A DNA stretch of 64,000 nt from Cognatiyoonia sp965661665 (GTDB lineage Bacteria; Pseudomonadota; Alphaproteobacteria; Rhodobacterales; Rhodobacteraceae). Positions 49,799 to 57,811 of the stretch are shown here, one piece after another. Location of the stretch: the NCBI RefSeq assembly GCF_965661665.1, contig NZ_CBFIEO010000004.1, positions 1 to 64,000 of the forward strand. The letters are read 5' to 3'. The first letter of the stretch is position 1, and each line of letters starts with the position of its first letter. Position numbers and translations under genes: made by a program. The notes beneath the pieces are model-generated. The model made no database searches, was not told the DNA's origin, and saw only the letters and a program-made list of their open reading frames with translations.

Positions 49799-50662
49799 AT
49801 GAAAGACCACATCGACGACCCAAAAACGCTTGTCTCAACCGAGTGGCTCGCCACCCACTTGAGAGGCCCTGATTTGCGCATTTTAGACGCGTCTTGGTAC
49901 CTGCCAGACATGAACCGCGATGCGAAAGCGGAATTTGCCGAAAGCCACATTCCAGACGCGCGTTTCTGTGACATCGACGAGATCAGCGATCTGCGCTCCG
50001 AATTGCCGCACATGGTTCCGCCCGTTGAAAAATTCATGTCCCGCATGCGGGCCATGGGCGTCGGCGACGGTCATCAAGTCGTGGTCTATGATGGGGCTGG
50101 TCTGTTCTCCGCCGCGCGGGTTTGGTGGCTCTTCAAGCTGATGGGTCAGACCAATGTTGCCGTGCTCGACGGCGGTTTCCCAAAATGGGTTGCAGAAGGG
50201 CGCCCGACCTCTGACCAATCGCCCGTCATCCGCGACCGGCATATGACCGTCACACGCAATAACGGTTTGGTCCGCGATGTGACCGAAGTGGCCCGCGCCG
50301 CGAAACTTGGCGATCACACGATCATTGACGCGCGTTCGAGCGACCGATTTGACGGCACCGCACCGGAGCCGCGCGACGGCATGCGCAGCGGCCATATTCC
50401 AGGGTCGAAGAACGTTTTCTTCCGCGATGTGCTGGCGTCAGATGGTACAATGCTGTCACCTGATGATTTGAAAAAAGTGTTTGAAAGCAGAGGCGTTGAC
50501 CTCTCCAAGCCCACCATCACAACCTGCGGGTCAGGTGTGACGGCAGCAGTCCTTAGCCTTGCGCTCGAACGGATCGGCAAGACCGATCACAGCCTTTATG
50601 ACGGTTCATGGTCCGAATGGGGCATGTACCACGACCTTCCTATCGCGACTGGTAATGATTGA
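49799..50662 (+). CDS. sseA: 3-mercaptopyruvate sulfurtransferase (tandem rhodanese)
   Basis: A 287-residue protein with two rhodanese domains. N-terminal: VSTEWLATHLRGPDLRILDASWYLP, HIPDARFCDIDEISD. C-terminal: IIDARSSDRFDGTAPEPRDGMRSGHIPGSKN and the active-site loop TTCGSGVTAAVL with the catalytic Cys; the CGSGVTA form favours mercaptopyruvate over thiosulfate. The stop TGA overlaps the ATG of the aminotransferase gene (TGATG), so they are cotranslated. Confidence 0.94.
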   Translation: MKDHIDDPKTLVSTEWLATHLRGPDLRILDASWYLPDMNRDAKAEFAESHIPDARFCDIDEISDLRSELPHMVPPVEKFMSRMRAMGVGDGHQVVVYDGAGLFSAARVWWLFKLMGQTNVAVLDGGFPKWVAEGRPTSDQSPVIRDRHMTVTRNNGLVRDVTEVARAAKLGDHTIIDARSSDRFDGTAPEPRDGMRSGHIPGSKNVFFRDVLASDGTMLSPDDLKKVFESRGVDLSKPTITTCGSGVTAAVLSLALERIGKTDHSLYDGSWSEWGMYHDLPIATGND

Positions 50663-51846
50663 TGTTTGAGAAACTCTACCAACAACCTGCTGACAAAATC
50701 CTCGCACTGATGGCACAATTCCGCGCCGATCCGCGGGATGAAAAAGTCGACCTCGGCGTCGGTGTCTACAAGGATGCCAGCGGCAACACGCCGGTCATGC
50801 GGGCCGTGAAAGAGGCGGAGCGTCGCATCCTCGCCAATCAGTCCACAAAATCCTACGTCGGGCTTGCTGGGGATCCTGCATTCTCTGACGTGATGATTAA
50901 ATTGGTGCTAGGCGACACAATCACCCACGACCGGATCGCAGCCGTGGCCACACCGGGCGGCACAGGGGCCATTCGTCAGGCGCTGGAACTCATCAAACTG
51001 GCGGACCCTACGGCTACAATTTGGCTTTCCAACCCGACATGGCCAAACCACCCGTCAATTATCAAATACCTCGACATGCCGATGGGCACCTATCGGTATT
51101 TCGACAATGACACCCGTGGCGTCGATTTTGATGGCATGATAGAGGACTTAGGCGCGGTTGCTGCGGGTGACGTCGTACTGCTCCACGGCTGCTGTCACAA
51201 CCCAACCGGCGCGAACCTAACGGAAGATCAAATGGCACAAGTCATCGCCAAAGTGAATGCGCAGAGCGCGATCCCTTTGGTCGACATCGCTTACCAAGGC
51301 TTCGGCGACGGTCTAGACGAAGACGCGCAAGCCACCCGCGCGATTGCAGCAGGCTTTGAAAACTGCTTAATCGCGACGTCCTGCTCCAAAAACTTTGGCA
51401 TCTACCGCGAACGCACTGGCATTTTGATGGCCATTGCGAAAGACGCCGATCAAGCCGCCTTGGCACAACAGAATATGTCGTTCCTCAATCGTCAAAACTT
51501 CTCCTTCCCGCCGGATCACGGTGCACGTGTCGTGACTACGATCCTGCAAGACGCCGAACTGCGCTTGGACTGGGAAGCGGAGCTGGAAGAGACCCGCAAC
51601 AGCATGCTGGCGCTGCGTCAGCAATTGGTGGATGAGTTGAAGCGCTTGACCAATTCCGACCGGTTCGACTTTTTGGCCCACCACCGCGGCATGTTCAGCC
51701 GTCTTGGGACAACGCCAGAACTGGTCGAAAAAATCCGCGTAGATCACGGCATCTACATGGTTGGGGACAGCCGCATGAACATTGCTGGATTGAATGAGAA
51801 ATCCGTGCCCGTGCTCGCCAAAGCCATCGTGGAGGCAGGCGTCTAA
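50662..51846 (+). CDS. Aromatic/aspartate aminotransferase (class I)
   Basis: A 394-residue PLP aminotransferase of the AspC/TyrB type: FEKLYQQPADKILALMAQFRADPR, VDLGVGVYKDASGNTPVM, VATPGGTGAIRQALELI, WLSNPTWPNHPSIIKYL, LLHGCCHNPTGANLT, VDIAYQGFGDGLDEDA and the Schiff-base Lys in ATSCSKNFGIYRERTG. The C-terminal HRGMFSRLGTTPELVEKIRVDHGIYMVGDSRMN is typical. Most likely acts on aromatic amino acids and/or aspartate. Coupled to sseA. Confidence 0.92.
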   Translation: MFEKLYQQPADKILALMAQFRADPRDEKVDLGVGVYKDASGNTPVMRAVKEAERRILANQSTKSYVGLAGDPAFSDVMIKLVLGDTITHDRIAAVATPGGTGAIRQALELIKLADPTATIWLSNPTWPNHPSIIKYLDMPMGTYRYFDNDTRGVDFDGMIEDLGAVAAGDVVLLHGCCHNPTGANLTEDQMAQVIAKVNAQSAIPLVDIAYQGFGDGLDEDAQATRAIAAGFENCLIATSCSKNFGIYRERTGILMAIAKDADQAALAQQNMSFLNRQNFSFPPDHGARVVTTILQDAELRLDWEAELEETRNSMLALRQQLVDELKRLTNSDRFDFLAHHRGMFSRLGTTPELVEKIRVDHGIYMVGDSRMNIAGLNEKSVPVLAKAIVEAGV

Positions 51847-51857
51847 CCACCGCTAAA

Positions 51858-51887
51858 GGGGCTGTCTGCCCCTCGGCGCGATGCGCC
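51858..51887 (+). terminator. Double hairpin after the aminotransferase gene
   Basis: GGGGC-tgtct-GCCCC (51858-51872) followed by GGCGC-gat-GCGCC (51875-51887), 11 bases past the stop. Two compact GC hairpins, no T-run; they lead directly into the 3'-flank repeat. Confidence 0.4.
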
Positions 51888-51916
51888 TCACCCCGAAGGT
51901 GTTTGGAGCAAAAGAC
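51885..51916 (+). repeat. Short 3'-flank repeat after the aminotransferase gene
   Basis: GCCTCACCCCGAAGGTGTTT followed by GGAGCAAAAGACG, same orientation as the gene. A looser member of the group seen at 2216, 8937 and 62617. Confidence 0.35.
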
Positions 51917-52038
51917 GCCTTTCCCGCCTTTGTTGGGCGAAAATGCTGCAAGTGCGAAATGATCCTTGCGAGTCGTCGCGCAAGATAATATCGAATACGC
52001 AATCTCAATCGTTATTTTCTTGCTAGCGGAACCACGAC

Positions 52039-52995
52039 ATGTCCTTCCAACTTCAACCAACGCCCCCTGCCCGCCCCAACCGCTGCCAACTTTTTGGACC
52101 GGGGTCCAACGTCAAACTGTTCGAGAAAATGGCAGCGTCGGCGGCCGATGTAATCAATCTCGACCTCGAAGACAGTGTTGCGCCCACGGACAAGGATGCA
52201 GCACGCGCCAATGTCATCAAAGCCACGCATGAGGTGGACTGGAATACCAAGCTGCTGTCCGTGCGGATCAACGGTTTGGACACGCCCTATTGGTACAAGG
52301 ATGTGGTCAACTTGCTGGAGCAAGCCTCCGACCGGTTGGATCAGATCATGATCCCAAAGGTGGGCTGTGCGGCAGACATCTACGCGGTTGATGCGCTAGT
52401 AACCGCGATCGAAGCAGCGAGAGGCCGGACAAAGAAAATCACCTTTGAAGTAATCATCGAATCCGCGGCGGGCATCGCCCATGTGGAGGAGATCGCAGCA
52501 AGCTCCCCCCGTTTGGCTGCGATGAGCCTTGGGGCCGCTGATTTTGCAGCCTCCATGGGCATGCAGACCACTGGAATCGGCGGCACGCAGGAGAATTACT
52601 ACATGCTGCACGGCGACACGCACCATTTCTCCGACCCATGGCACTGGGCGCAGACAGCCATTGTGGCCGCTTGTCGGACCCACGGTGTTTTGCCTGTGGA
52701 TGGGCCGTTTGGTGACTTCTCAGATGATGAAGGCTACCGCGCGCAAGCACGGCGCAGTGCGACGCTGGGCATGGTCGGCAAATGGGCGATCCACCCAAAG
52801 CAAATCGCGCTTGCAAACGAAGTTTTCACACCGTCTGACGAGGCTGTGGCCGAAGCGCGGGAGATTTTGCAGGCAATGGCCGATGCCAAAGCCCGCGGTG
52901 AAGGCGCGACCGTCTACAAAGGGCGCTTGGTCGATATCGCCTCTATCAAGCAAGCCGAAGTGATTGTGGCGCAAGCAGAGCTTATCGCGGGCTAA
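52039..52995 (+). CDS. mcl1: L-malyl-CoA/beta-methylmalyl-CoA lyase
   Basis: A 318-residue HpcH/HpaI/CitE-type lyase closely resembling Rhodobacter Mcl1, which cleaves beta-methylmalyl-CoA to glyoxylate and propionyl-CoA and condenses acetyl-CoA with glyoxylate in the ethylmalonyl-CoA pathway. Seen: RPNRCQLFGPGSNVKLFEKMA, the metal-binding VINLDLEDSVAPTDKD, QIMIPKVGCAADIYAVDALV, the catalytic Glu in FEVIIESAAGIAHVEEIA, LAAMSLGAADFAASMGMQTTG, and KWAIHPKQIALANEVF. Its presence implies acetate/C2 assimilation by the ethylmalonyl-CoA route or its use in C1/glyoxylate metabolism. Confidence 0.92.
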   Translation: MSFQLQPTPPARPNRCQLFGPGSNVKLFEKMAASAADVINLDLEDSVAPTDKDAARANVIKATHEVDWNTKLLSVRINGLDTPYWYKDVVNLLEQASDRLDQIMIPKVGCAADIYAVDALVTAIEAARGRTKKITFEVIIESAAGIAHVEEIAASSPRLAAMSLGAADFAASMGMQTTGIGGTQENYYMLHGDTHHFSDPWHWAQTAIVAACRTHGVLPVDGPFGDFSDDEGYRAQARRSATLGMVGKWAIHPKQIALANEVFTPSDEAVAEAREILQAMADAKARGEGATVYKGRLVDIASIKQAEVIVAQAELIAG

Positions 52996-53001
52996 CCCAT
53001 C

Positions 53002-53048
53002 GGGATGGCGGGTGGGGCGATTGCGCAGCGAAGCGTCACCCCGCCATT
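53002..53048 (+). repeat. GC-rich palindromic repeat, copy D (mcl1/accA gap)
   Basis: GGGATGGCGGGTGGGGC then GATTGCG at 53002-53025; ATGGCGGG (53005-53012) pairs perfectly with CCCGCCAT (53040-53047). Best-preserved hairpin of the four copies. It begins 7 bases after the mcl1 stop. Confidence 0.75.
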
Positions 53049-53099
53049 GCAAACACCGGCCTCAAGTGCCTATATCCCACCAAAGAGAAAGAGGCCGGA

Positions 53100-54062
53100 A
53101 TGACGCAGTATCTCGAATTCGAAAAACCGCTGGCGGAGATTGAAGGCAAAGCGGAAGAGCTGCGCGCCCTCGCCCGTGAAAATGACGAGATGGACGTCGA
53201 GAAAGAGGCCGCCGCCCTCGACAAGAAGGCTGATGACCTTCTCAAATCGCTTTATGCGGATTTGACCCCTTGGCGGAAATGTCAGGTCGCACGGCACCCG
53301 AACCGGCCGCACTGCCAAGACTATATCAACGCACTGTTTACGGAATACACACCGCTCGCCGGCGACCGGAACTTTGCCGATGATCATGCTGTTATGGGGG
53401 GCATCGCTCGTCTGGACGGCAACCCAGTGATGGTGATCGGCCATGAAAAGGGCAACGACACCAAATCACGGATCGAGCGGAACTTTGGCATGGCCCGCCC
53501 AGAAGGGTATCGCAAAGCCATCCGCCTGATGAAACTCGCCGATAAGTTTGGCCTGCCCGTCATCACCCTTGTCGACACACCCGGCGCCTACCCCGGAAAA
53601 GGAGCTGAAGAGCGCGGACAATCCGAAGCCATCGCGCGGTCGACAGAAGCCTGCCTAGAGCTTGGCGTGCCACTGATCAGCGTCATCATTGGCGAAGGCG
53701 GCTCTGGTGGAGCCGTAGCCTTTGCAACGGCCAATAAGGTCGCGATGTTAGAGCATTCGGTCTATTCCGTCATCAGCCCAGAAGGCTGCGCATCAATCCT
53801 CTGGAAAGATGCAGAGAAAATGCGCGAAGCGGCAGAGGCGCTGCGCCTGACAGCGCAAGACCTCCATAAACTCGGCGTATGCGACGAGATTATCAAAGAG
53901 CCTGTTGGCGGCGCGCATCGTGACGCCAACGCCACGATCAAAGCAGTTGGAAAGGCGATCCTGAAACTGCTGAAACAAGTCGAGGGCAAATCGGCCAAGA
54001 AGATCCGCGGCGACCGTCAGCAGAAGTATCTTGATCTCGGCTCAAAAGGGCTGGCCGCTTAA
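53100..54062 (+). CDS. accA: Acetyl-CoA carboxylase carboxyltransferase subunit alpha
   Basis: The alpha half of the carboxyltransferase that makes malonyl-CoA for fatty acid synthesis. 320 residues: YLEFEKPLAEIEGKAEELRAL, a coiled region, DLTPWRKCQVARHPNRPHCQDYI, MVIGHEKGNDTKSRIERNFGM, the core LPVITLVDTPGAYPGKGAEERGQSEAIA, SVIIGEGGSGGAVAFA, and YSVISPEGCASILWKDA. Full length. The partner accD is not in the window. Confidence 0.96.
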   Translation: MTQYLEFEKPLAEIEGKAEELRALARENDEMDVEKEAAALDKKADDLLKSLYADLTPWRKCQVARHPNRPHCQDYINALFTEYTPLAGDRNFADDHAVMGGIARLDGNPVMVIGHEKGNDTKSRIERNFGMARPEGYRKAIRLMKLADKFGLPVITLVDTPGAYPGKGAEERGQSEAIARSTEACLELGVPLISVIIGEGGSGGAVAFATANKVAMLEHSVYSVISPEGCASILWKDAEKMREAAEALRLTAQDLHKLGVCDEIIKEPVGGAHRDANATIKAVGKAILKLLKQVEGKSAKKIRGDRQQKYLDLGSKGLAA

Positions 54063-54071
54063 AGCATCACA

Positions 54072-54743
54072 TTGCTGCGGGGCCATTGGCAGCTGGCGCT
54101 TATCCTCGCCCTTGTTTTTGCACTTTGGCAAATGCCTGTCGCCGCCCCTCTCAAAATTCTCATCGTCTTCTTCCATGAGGTGTCCCACGCGGTGATGACC
54201 ATTTTGACGGGTGGGAAAGTGGTCAGCCTGTCGGTGTCTACTGACCAAGGCGGTGTTGTCTGATCGCGGGGCGGGAGCCGGTTCTGGACACTCACCGTGG
54301 GTTATCTTGGGTTGCTCCTCATTGGCCTCGCACTCTTGCTGGCCGCCCTCAAAACTAAGGCTGACAGGATCATCATGTCGGCTTGCGGTGCGGGTCTTTT
54401 GCTGATCGCCGCGCTTTATATCAGCGGCTGTTTTGCGCTCATTTTCTCTGGTGTCACGGGATTGGCCATGCTGGCTTGCGCACGCTGGCTGCCTCGAGAT
54501 GCAAACGACCTCGGTTTGCGGGTGATTGGCTTGGCCAGCATTATCGATGTGCGGTTTGATCTCTTGTCCCACACGATCCTCCGCGCGTCGGTGGGGTCAG
54601 ACGCCTGGATATTGGCAGCGGAATTTGGCGGACCAACGGTCTTTTTGGGTGGGCTCTGGCTGTTGATCAGCGCGGCAAAGATCTTTTCCGCGCTAAAGGT
54701 TGCGCTGCGGGAGCCGAGCAACCTAACTTTCAAATCTGGCTAG
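54072..54743 (+). pseudogene. M50-type metallopeptidase gene with in-frame TGA
   Basis: Membrane protein of the M50B-like group. The first part reads LALILALVFALWQ and the zinc motif FFHEVSHAVMTILTGGK (HEVSH), then stops at TGA 54261-54263 inside GGVV[stop]SRGGSRFWTL, where relatives keep reading (probably Trp). The same frame continues for about 160 residues with hydrophobic helices (GYLGLLLIGLALLLAAL, ACGAGLLLIAALYISGC, GPTVFLGGLWLLIS) to TAG 54741-54743. Start is a TTG at 54072 without a clear ribosome site. One nonsense change breaks it as read. Confidence 0.78.
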
Positions 54744-55357
54744 TCGGCATTCCACATCGTCTGATTGGCGCGCTCCAGCCACACATCGTCATAGACTCTG
54801 CCGTCAAAGCCATCCTATGTTGCGGTGAGCATCTCACCCACCGTTGGAAGCCCTGCGCTTTCATCACCTGCCTCCTAGGTTCTTGCACGCATCAGGGCAC
54901 GCGCGCATTGGCTATAGATCTCCCCAATCGTGACCACGATCACGCTTCTTGGACGCCGACCCTTGTCGGAGAATCGCGTCAGCAGGTCTTTTGCAATGCT
55001 AAGGACGGCTGTGCCATTGACGCGGACCACATTGTTTGAGCCTGGAACCATGAACATCAAGCTCACCCGTCCATCGCGAACCATATCGCGCAGGGAATCC
55101 GCCCTGTTGTTGCCGCGCCAATCGGGCATCAACAGTGTCTTTTCATCAGCGATACGGACGACCGGACCATCATCGCCACGCGGACTGCCGTCGGTCCCTT
55201 CTCGCTCAACGGTCGACAATACGCAGAGACGCGCGGCCATGATCCAATCTGCATAAACTGGGATCATCTTGTCCGAGACTTTGATCAACGACGCACGCGC
55301 AGGCGAGCCGTAAATCTTGTCTAACTGCTCAATGTCTTTGACGATCCCGTCAGACAT
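54740..55357 (-). pseudogene. PPOX-class FMN-binding gene with two in-frame TAG codons
   Basis: Pyridoxamine-5'-phosphate-oxidase-like flavoprotein (MSMEG_1061-type). ATG at 55357 reads SDGIVKDIEQLDKIYG, ARLCVLSTVEREGTDGSPRGD, NNRADSLRDMVRDGRVSLMF and IGEIYSQCARALMRART, then TAG at 54875-54877. Beyond it the frame continues EAGDESAGLPTVGEMLTAT, a second TAG (54815-54817), then DGFDGRVYDDVWLERANQTM to TAG 54740-54742; this is the family's usual C-terminus. The core up to the first TAG is nearly complete, so residual function of a truncated protein is possible. Its start overlaps the plsC end. Confidence 0.78.
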
Positions 55358-56084
55358 CCTTCCTGAACCCACCTTCAGCAGCTAAGGCATCCGACCGTGT
55401 CTCGATCCGGTCTTTCAACTTTGCGATGAACTCATCGGTCTCTAGTCCCGGCTCAATCGGCTCCAGAAACTCCATCACCGCCACACCTGGTTTGCGATAA
55501 AACCCACGCTTTGGCCAAAATACACCGACGTTGCAGGCGACCGGAATGCAAGGCTGACCAAGCTCTTTATAGAGCGCAGCTGAGCCAACTTTGTAAGGCG
55601 CATCAACACCTGGCGCGACGCGGGTGCCTTGCGGATAAATCAGCAATTGCCCCCCTTTAGCGCGACCCGCCTCCACATCCGCCAACATTTTGCGGATCGC
55701 CTGCCCACGCTTGCCGCGATCCACAGGCACACATCCGATGCGGAGCCCATATTGGCCCAGAATTGGCGCATACATCAGGATGCGCTTCATGATGAATTTG
55801 CCACGCGGGACGGCGCCATAAAGCATGATGACATCTAAGAAGGACTGATGTTTTGCCCCGATCATCACTTCGCCTTCTGGCACTTTGCCGCGTATCTCTG
55901 TCTTCAGCCCGATCATCCAAGCGGCGGACCAGCGGACATATCGGCAGTAGGTCTTACAGGCGGCAATCGCCCCGCGCGACGACACCAGTGACCATGGGAA
56001 GAAGAGGATGCCCAAGACAAGCATGGCGAGGTACATTGATGCATTAAAAATCAGCGATCGGATCAACTGAATAGCATATGTCAT
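55350..56084 (-). CDS. plsC: 1-acyl-sn-glycerol-3-phosphate acyltransferase
   Basis: Makes phosphatidic acid from lysophosphatidate. 244 residues: N-terminal membrane helix (YLAMLVLGILFFPWSLV), motif I GAKHQSFLDVIMLYGAV (H-x4-D), PRGKFIMKRILMYAPILGQYG, RIGCVPVDRGKRGQAIRKML, and LLIYPQGTRVAPGVDAPYKVG (motif III with Gln in place of the common Glu). Start at 56084 overlaps the ftsX stop (ATGA). Confidence 0.92.
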   Translation of the reverse strand: MTYAIQLIRSLIFNASMYLAMLVLGILFFPWSLVSSRGAIAACKTYCRYVRWSAAWMIGLKTEIRGKVPEGEVMIGAKHQSFLDVIMLYGAVPRGKFIMKRILMYAPILGQYGLRIGCVPVDRGKRGQAIRKMLADVEAGRAKGGQLLIYPQGTRVAPGVDAPYKVGSAALYKELGQPCIPVACNVGVFWPKRGFYRKPGVAVMEFLEPIEPGLETDEFIAKLKDRIETRSDALAAEGGFRKDV

Positions 56085-56986
56085 GATTGGTTCCTTAAAG
56101 TAAGAAACGCCGCATGGCGCGTTGCAAAGAATGCGACGGTTCCAGCGAGTATAGGGATCAGAAGCAAGACGGACCATTCCAAGCCCTGAAATCCCAAACC
56201 TGTCAGGAAATTACCCGCGGTGTCGGTGGACGGGAGGAGCGCGACGCAGATTGCCCCAATGACGGCCCCTAGCGCAGCGCCACCAATAGACCGCAGCGTG
56301 AAGCGGCGAACGAAGGCGAGCGCGATATACGTGTCCTGCGCGCCAACCAGCCTCAGGACACGTACCACTTGCGCGTTTGCCGATAAGGTCGACTGCGCGG
56401 CCAACGTGATCATCGCCGCCGTTGCCCCGACAATCAGCACGATCGAAATAAGCCCCAGAACTTGCAGGCGTAATGCGGCAGCTACCAACGGCTCCCGCCA
56501 CCTTGTGTGATCGTCCAAAACAGCGCCTGGTACTTCGGCTTGCAACCGCGCCCGCAAAGCCGTGGCATCATAGCCCTCACCAGTCTCAAGAACTTCAATC
56601 AGGTCAGGGATGCTCAACGTTTCGATGGGCAACTCTGGCCCAAACCACGGTGCCAGCAAGTCCCGCTGTTCTGCGTCATTCAAGACGCGGGCAGAGGCCA
56701 CGCCGGGGGTCGTCTCCAAAACACGTAGCGCCGCCGCCACTTGGGCATCTATCTGTTCCGCCGGGGCAGAAATCCGAATGGTCGAGATTTGAGCCAGTTC
56801 AGACGCCCAACGATCCGCCAATCGATCGGCTGCAAAAGACAAGGCCAGAGCAAATACAGCTAAGAAAGCCATCGCCGCCGCCGTGAAAACAGTAAGGCGG
56901 GCCATAAACCCCGTTGGCGACACGGTACGGTCCGCGTCTGGGTTGCTGATCAACAACCGACCAAGCAAGGAAAAGACAGTCCTCAA
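56081..56986 (-). CDS. ftsX: Cell division protein FtsX
   Basis: The membrane subunit of FtsEX, which links division to peptidoglycan hydrolase activation. Four helices: MARLTVFTAAAMAFLAVFALALSF, then after a periplasmic domain LRLQVLGLISIVLIVGATAAMITLA, GGAALGAVIGAICVALL and LLLIPILAGTVAFFATRHA. The conserved VVRVLRLVGAQDTYIALAFVRRF is present. Start is best placed at TTG 56986, giving a TTGA overlap with the ftsE stop; this is not certain. About 301 residues, typical. Confidence 0.9.
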   Translation of the reverse strand: MRTVFSLLGRLLISNPDADRTVSPTGFMARLTVFTAAAMAFLAVFALALSFAADRLADRWASELAQISTIRISAPAEQIDAQVAAALRVLETTPGVASARVLNDAEQRDLLAPWFGPELPIETLSIPDLIEVLETGEGYDATALRARLQAEVPGAVLDDHTRWREPLVAAALRLQVLGLISIVLIVGATAAMITLAAQSTLSANAQVVRVLRLVGAQDTYIALAFVRRFTLRSIGGAALGAVIGAICVALLPSTDTAGNFLTGLGFQGLEWSVLLLIPILAGTVAFFATRHAAFLTLRNQS

Positions 56987-57657
56987 AGCTCTGCCCCTGA
57001 CAATTGCAGTTTTCGGTTTTTCAGCCTCAAAACCCGTATGCCAATTTGTGCCTTTGCCGTTCGGATCAGGTTCAAGTCGTGGGTCGCCACGAGTATAGTT
57101 TTTCCCATCCGGTTCAGTTCCACCAAAAGGCTCAATACGCGTTGGGACATCTCCCAATCAATATTGCCCGTCGGTTCATCAGCAATAATCACATCGGGCG
57201 ATGTGATGACCGCTCGTGCGACCGCAGCACGCTGCCGTTCGCCCCCTGAAAGCTGAGGGGGCAGTTGGCTCATCTGATGCTTGAGACCCACCCAAGCCAC
57301 CAAATCATCCAGATAAGATGACGCTGCCAAGGTTCGATCAGAAACGGTCAAAGGCAGACCGATATTCTCATAAATGCTCAGATGGTCCAAGAATTCACAG
57401 TTTTGATGCACCACACCGATCCGCCGACGCACGATCGCAATATCATCCCGACTGTGGGCCTCCACCGGTTTTGCAAATAGCCGCACCTGACCAGACGTCG
57501 ACAGTAATTCACCATAGCAAAGCTTCAAAAGCGTTGTTTTACCTGCACCGGATGGACCCGTCAAAAAGTGGAAAGAACCAGGTTCCAAGGTCAGGGAAGC
57601 ACCGGAAAAAAGTTCGCCACCGCCGTAGCTATAGGCAATATTTTCCAGCTCAATCAC
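56983..57657 (-). CDS. ftsE: Cell division ATP-binding protein FtsE
   Basis: ABC ATPase partner of FtsX. 224 residues with IELENIAYSYGGGELFSGASL, Walker A GPSGAGKTTLLKLCYGE, Q-loop VVHQNCEFLDHLSIYENIGLPL, signature LSGGERQRAAVARAV, Walker B VIIADEPTGNIDWEMS and the switch His in ILVATHDLNLI. The start is GTG at 57657. It overlaps ftsX, which overlaps plsC, so the three are a coupled operon. Divergent from the zinc-ribbon gene. Confidence 0.95.
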   Translation of the reverse strand: MIELENIAYSYGGGELFSGASLTLEPGSFHFLTGPSGAGKTTLLKLCYGELLSTSGQVRLFAKPVEAHSRDDIAIVRRRIGVVHQNCEFLDHLSIYENIGLPLTVSDRTLAASSYLDDLVAWVGLKHQMSQLPPQLSGGERQRAAVARAVITSPDVIIADEPTGNIDWEMSQRVLSLLVELNRMGKTILVATHDLNLIRTAKAQIGIRVLRLKNRKLQLSGAEL

Positions 57658-57811
57658 GCGCCTGCCCTCTGTGTTCTTGCCCAGGTTTCTTTTGCCCAAA
57701 TTTGCAACAGGTTACAATCAACTCCGCGCCGCTCCTATCTAAGCGCATTGCGTTTGAGAGGTCCGGTGATACAGCTTCTGTCAAAAGCCTGAGGTGGCGA
57801 GGGGTAAGTTA

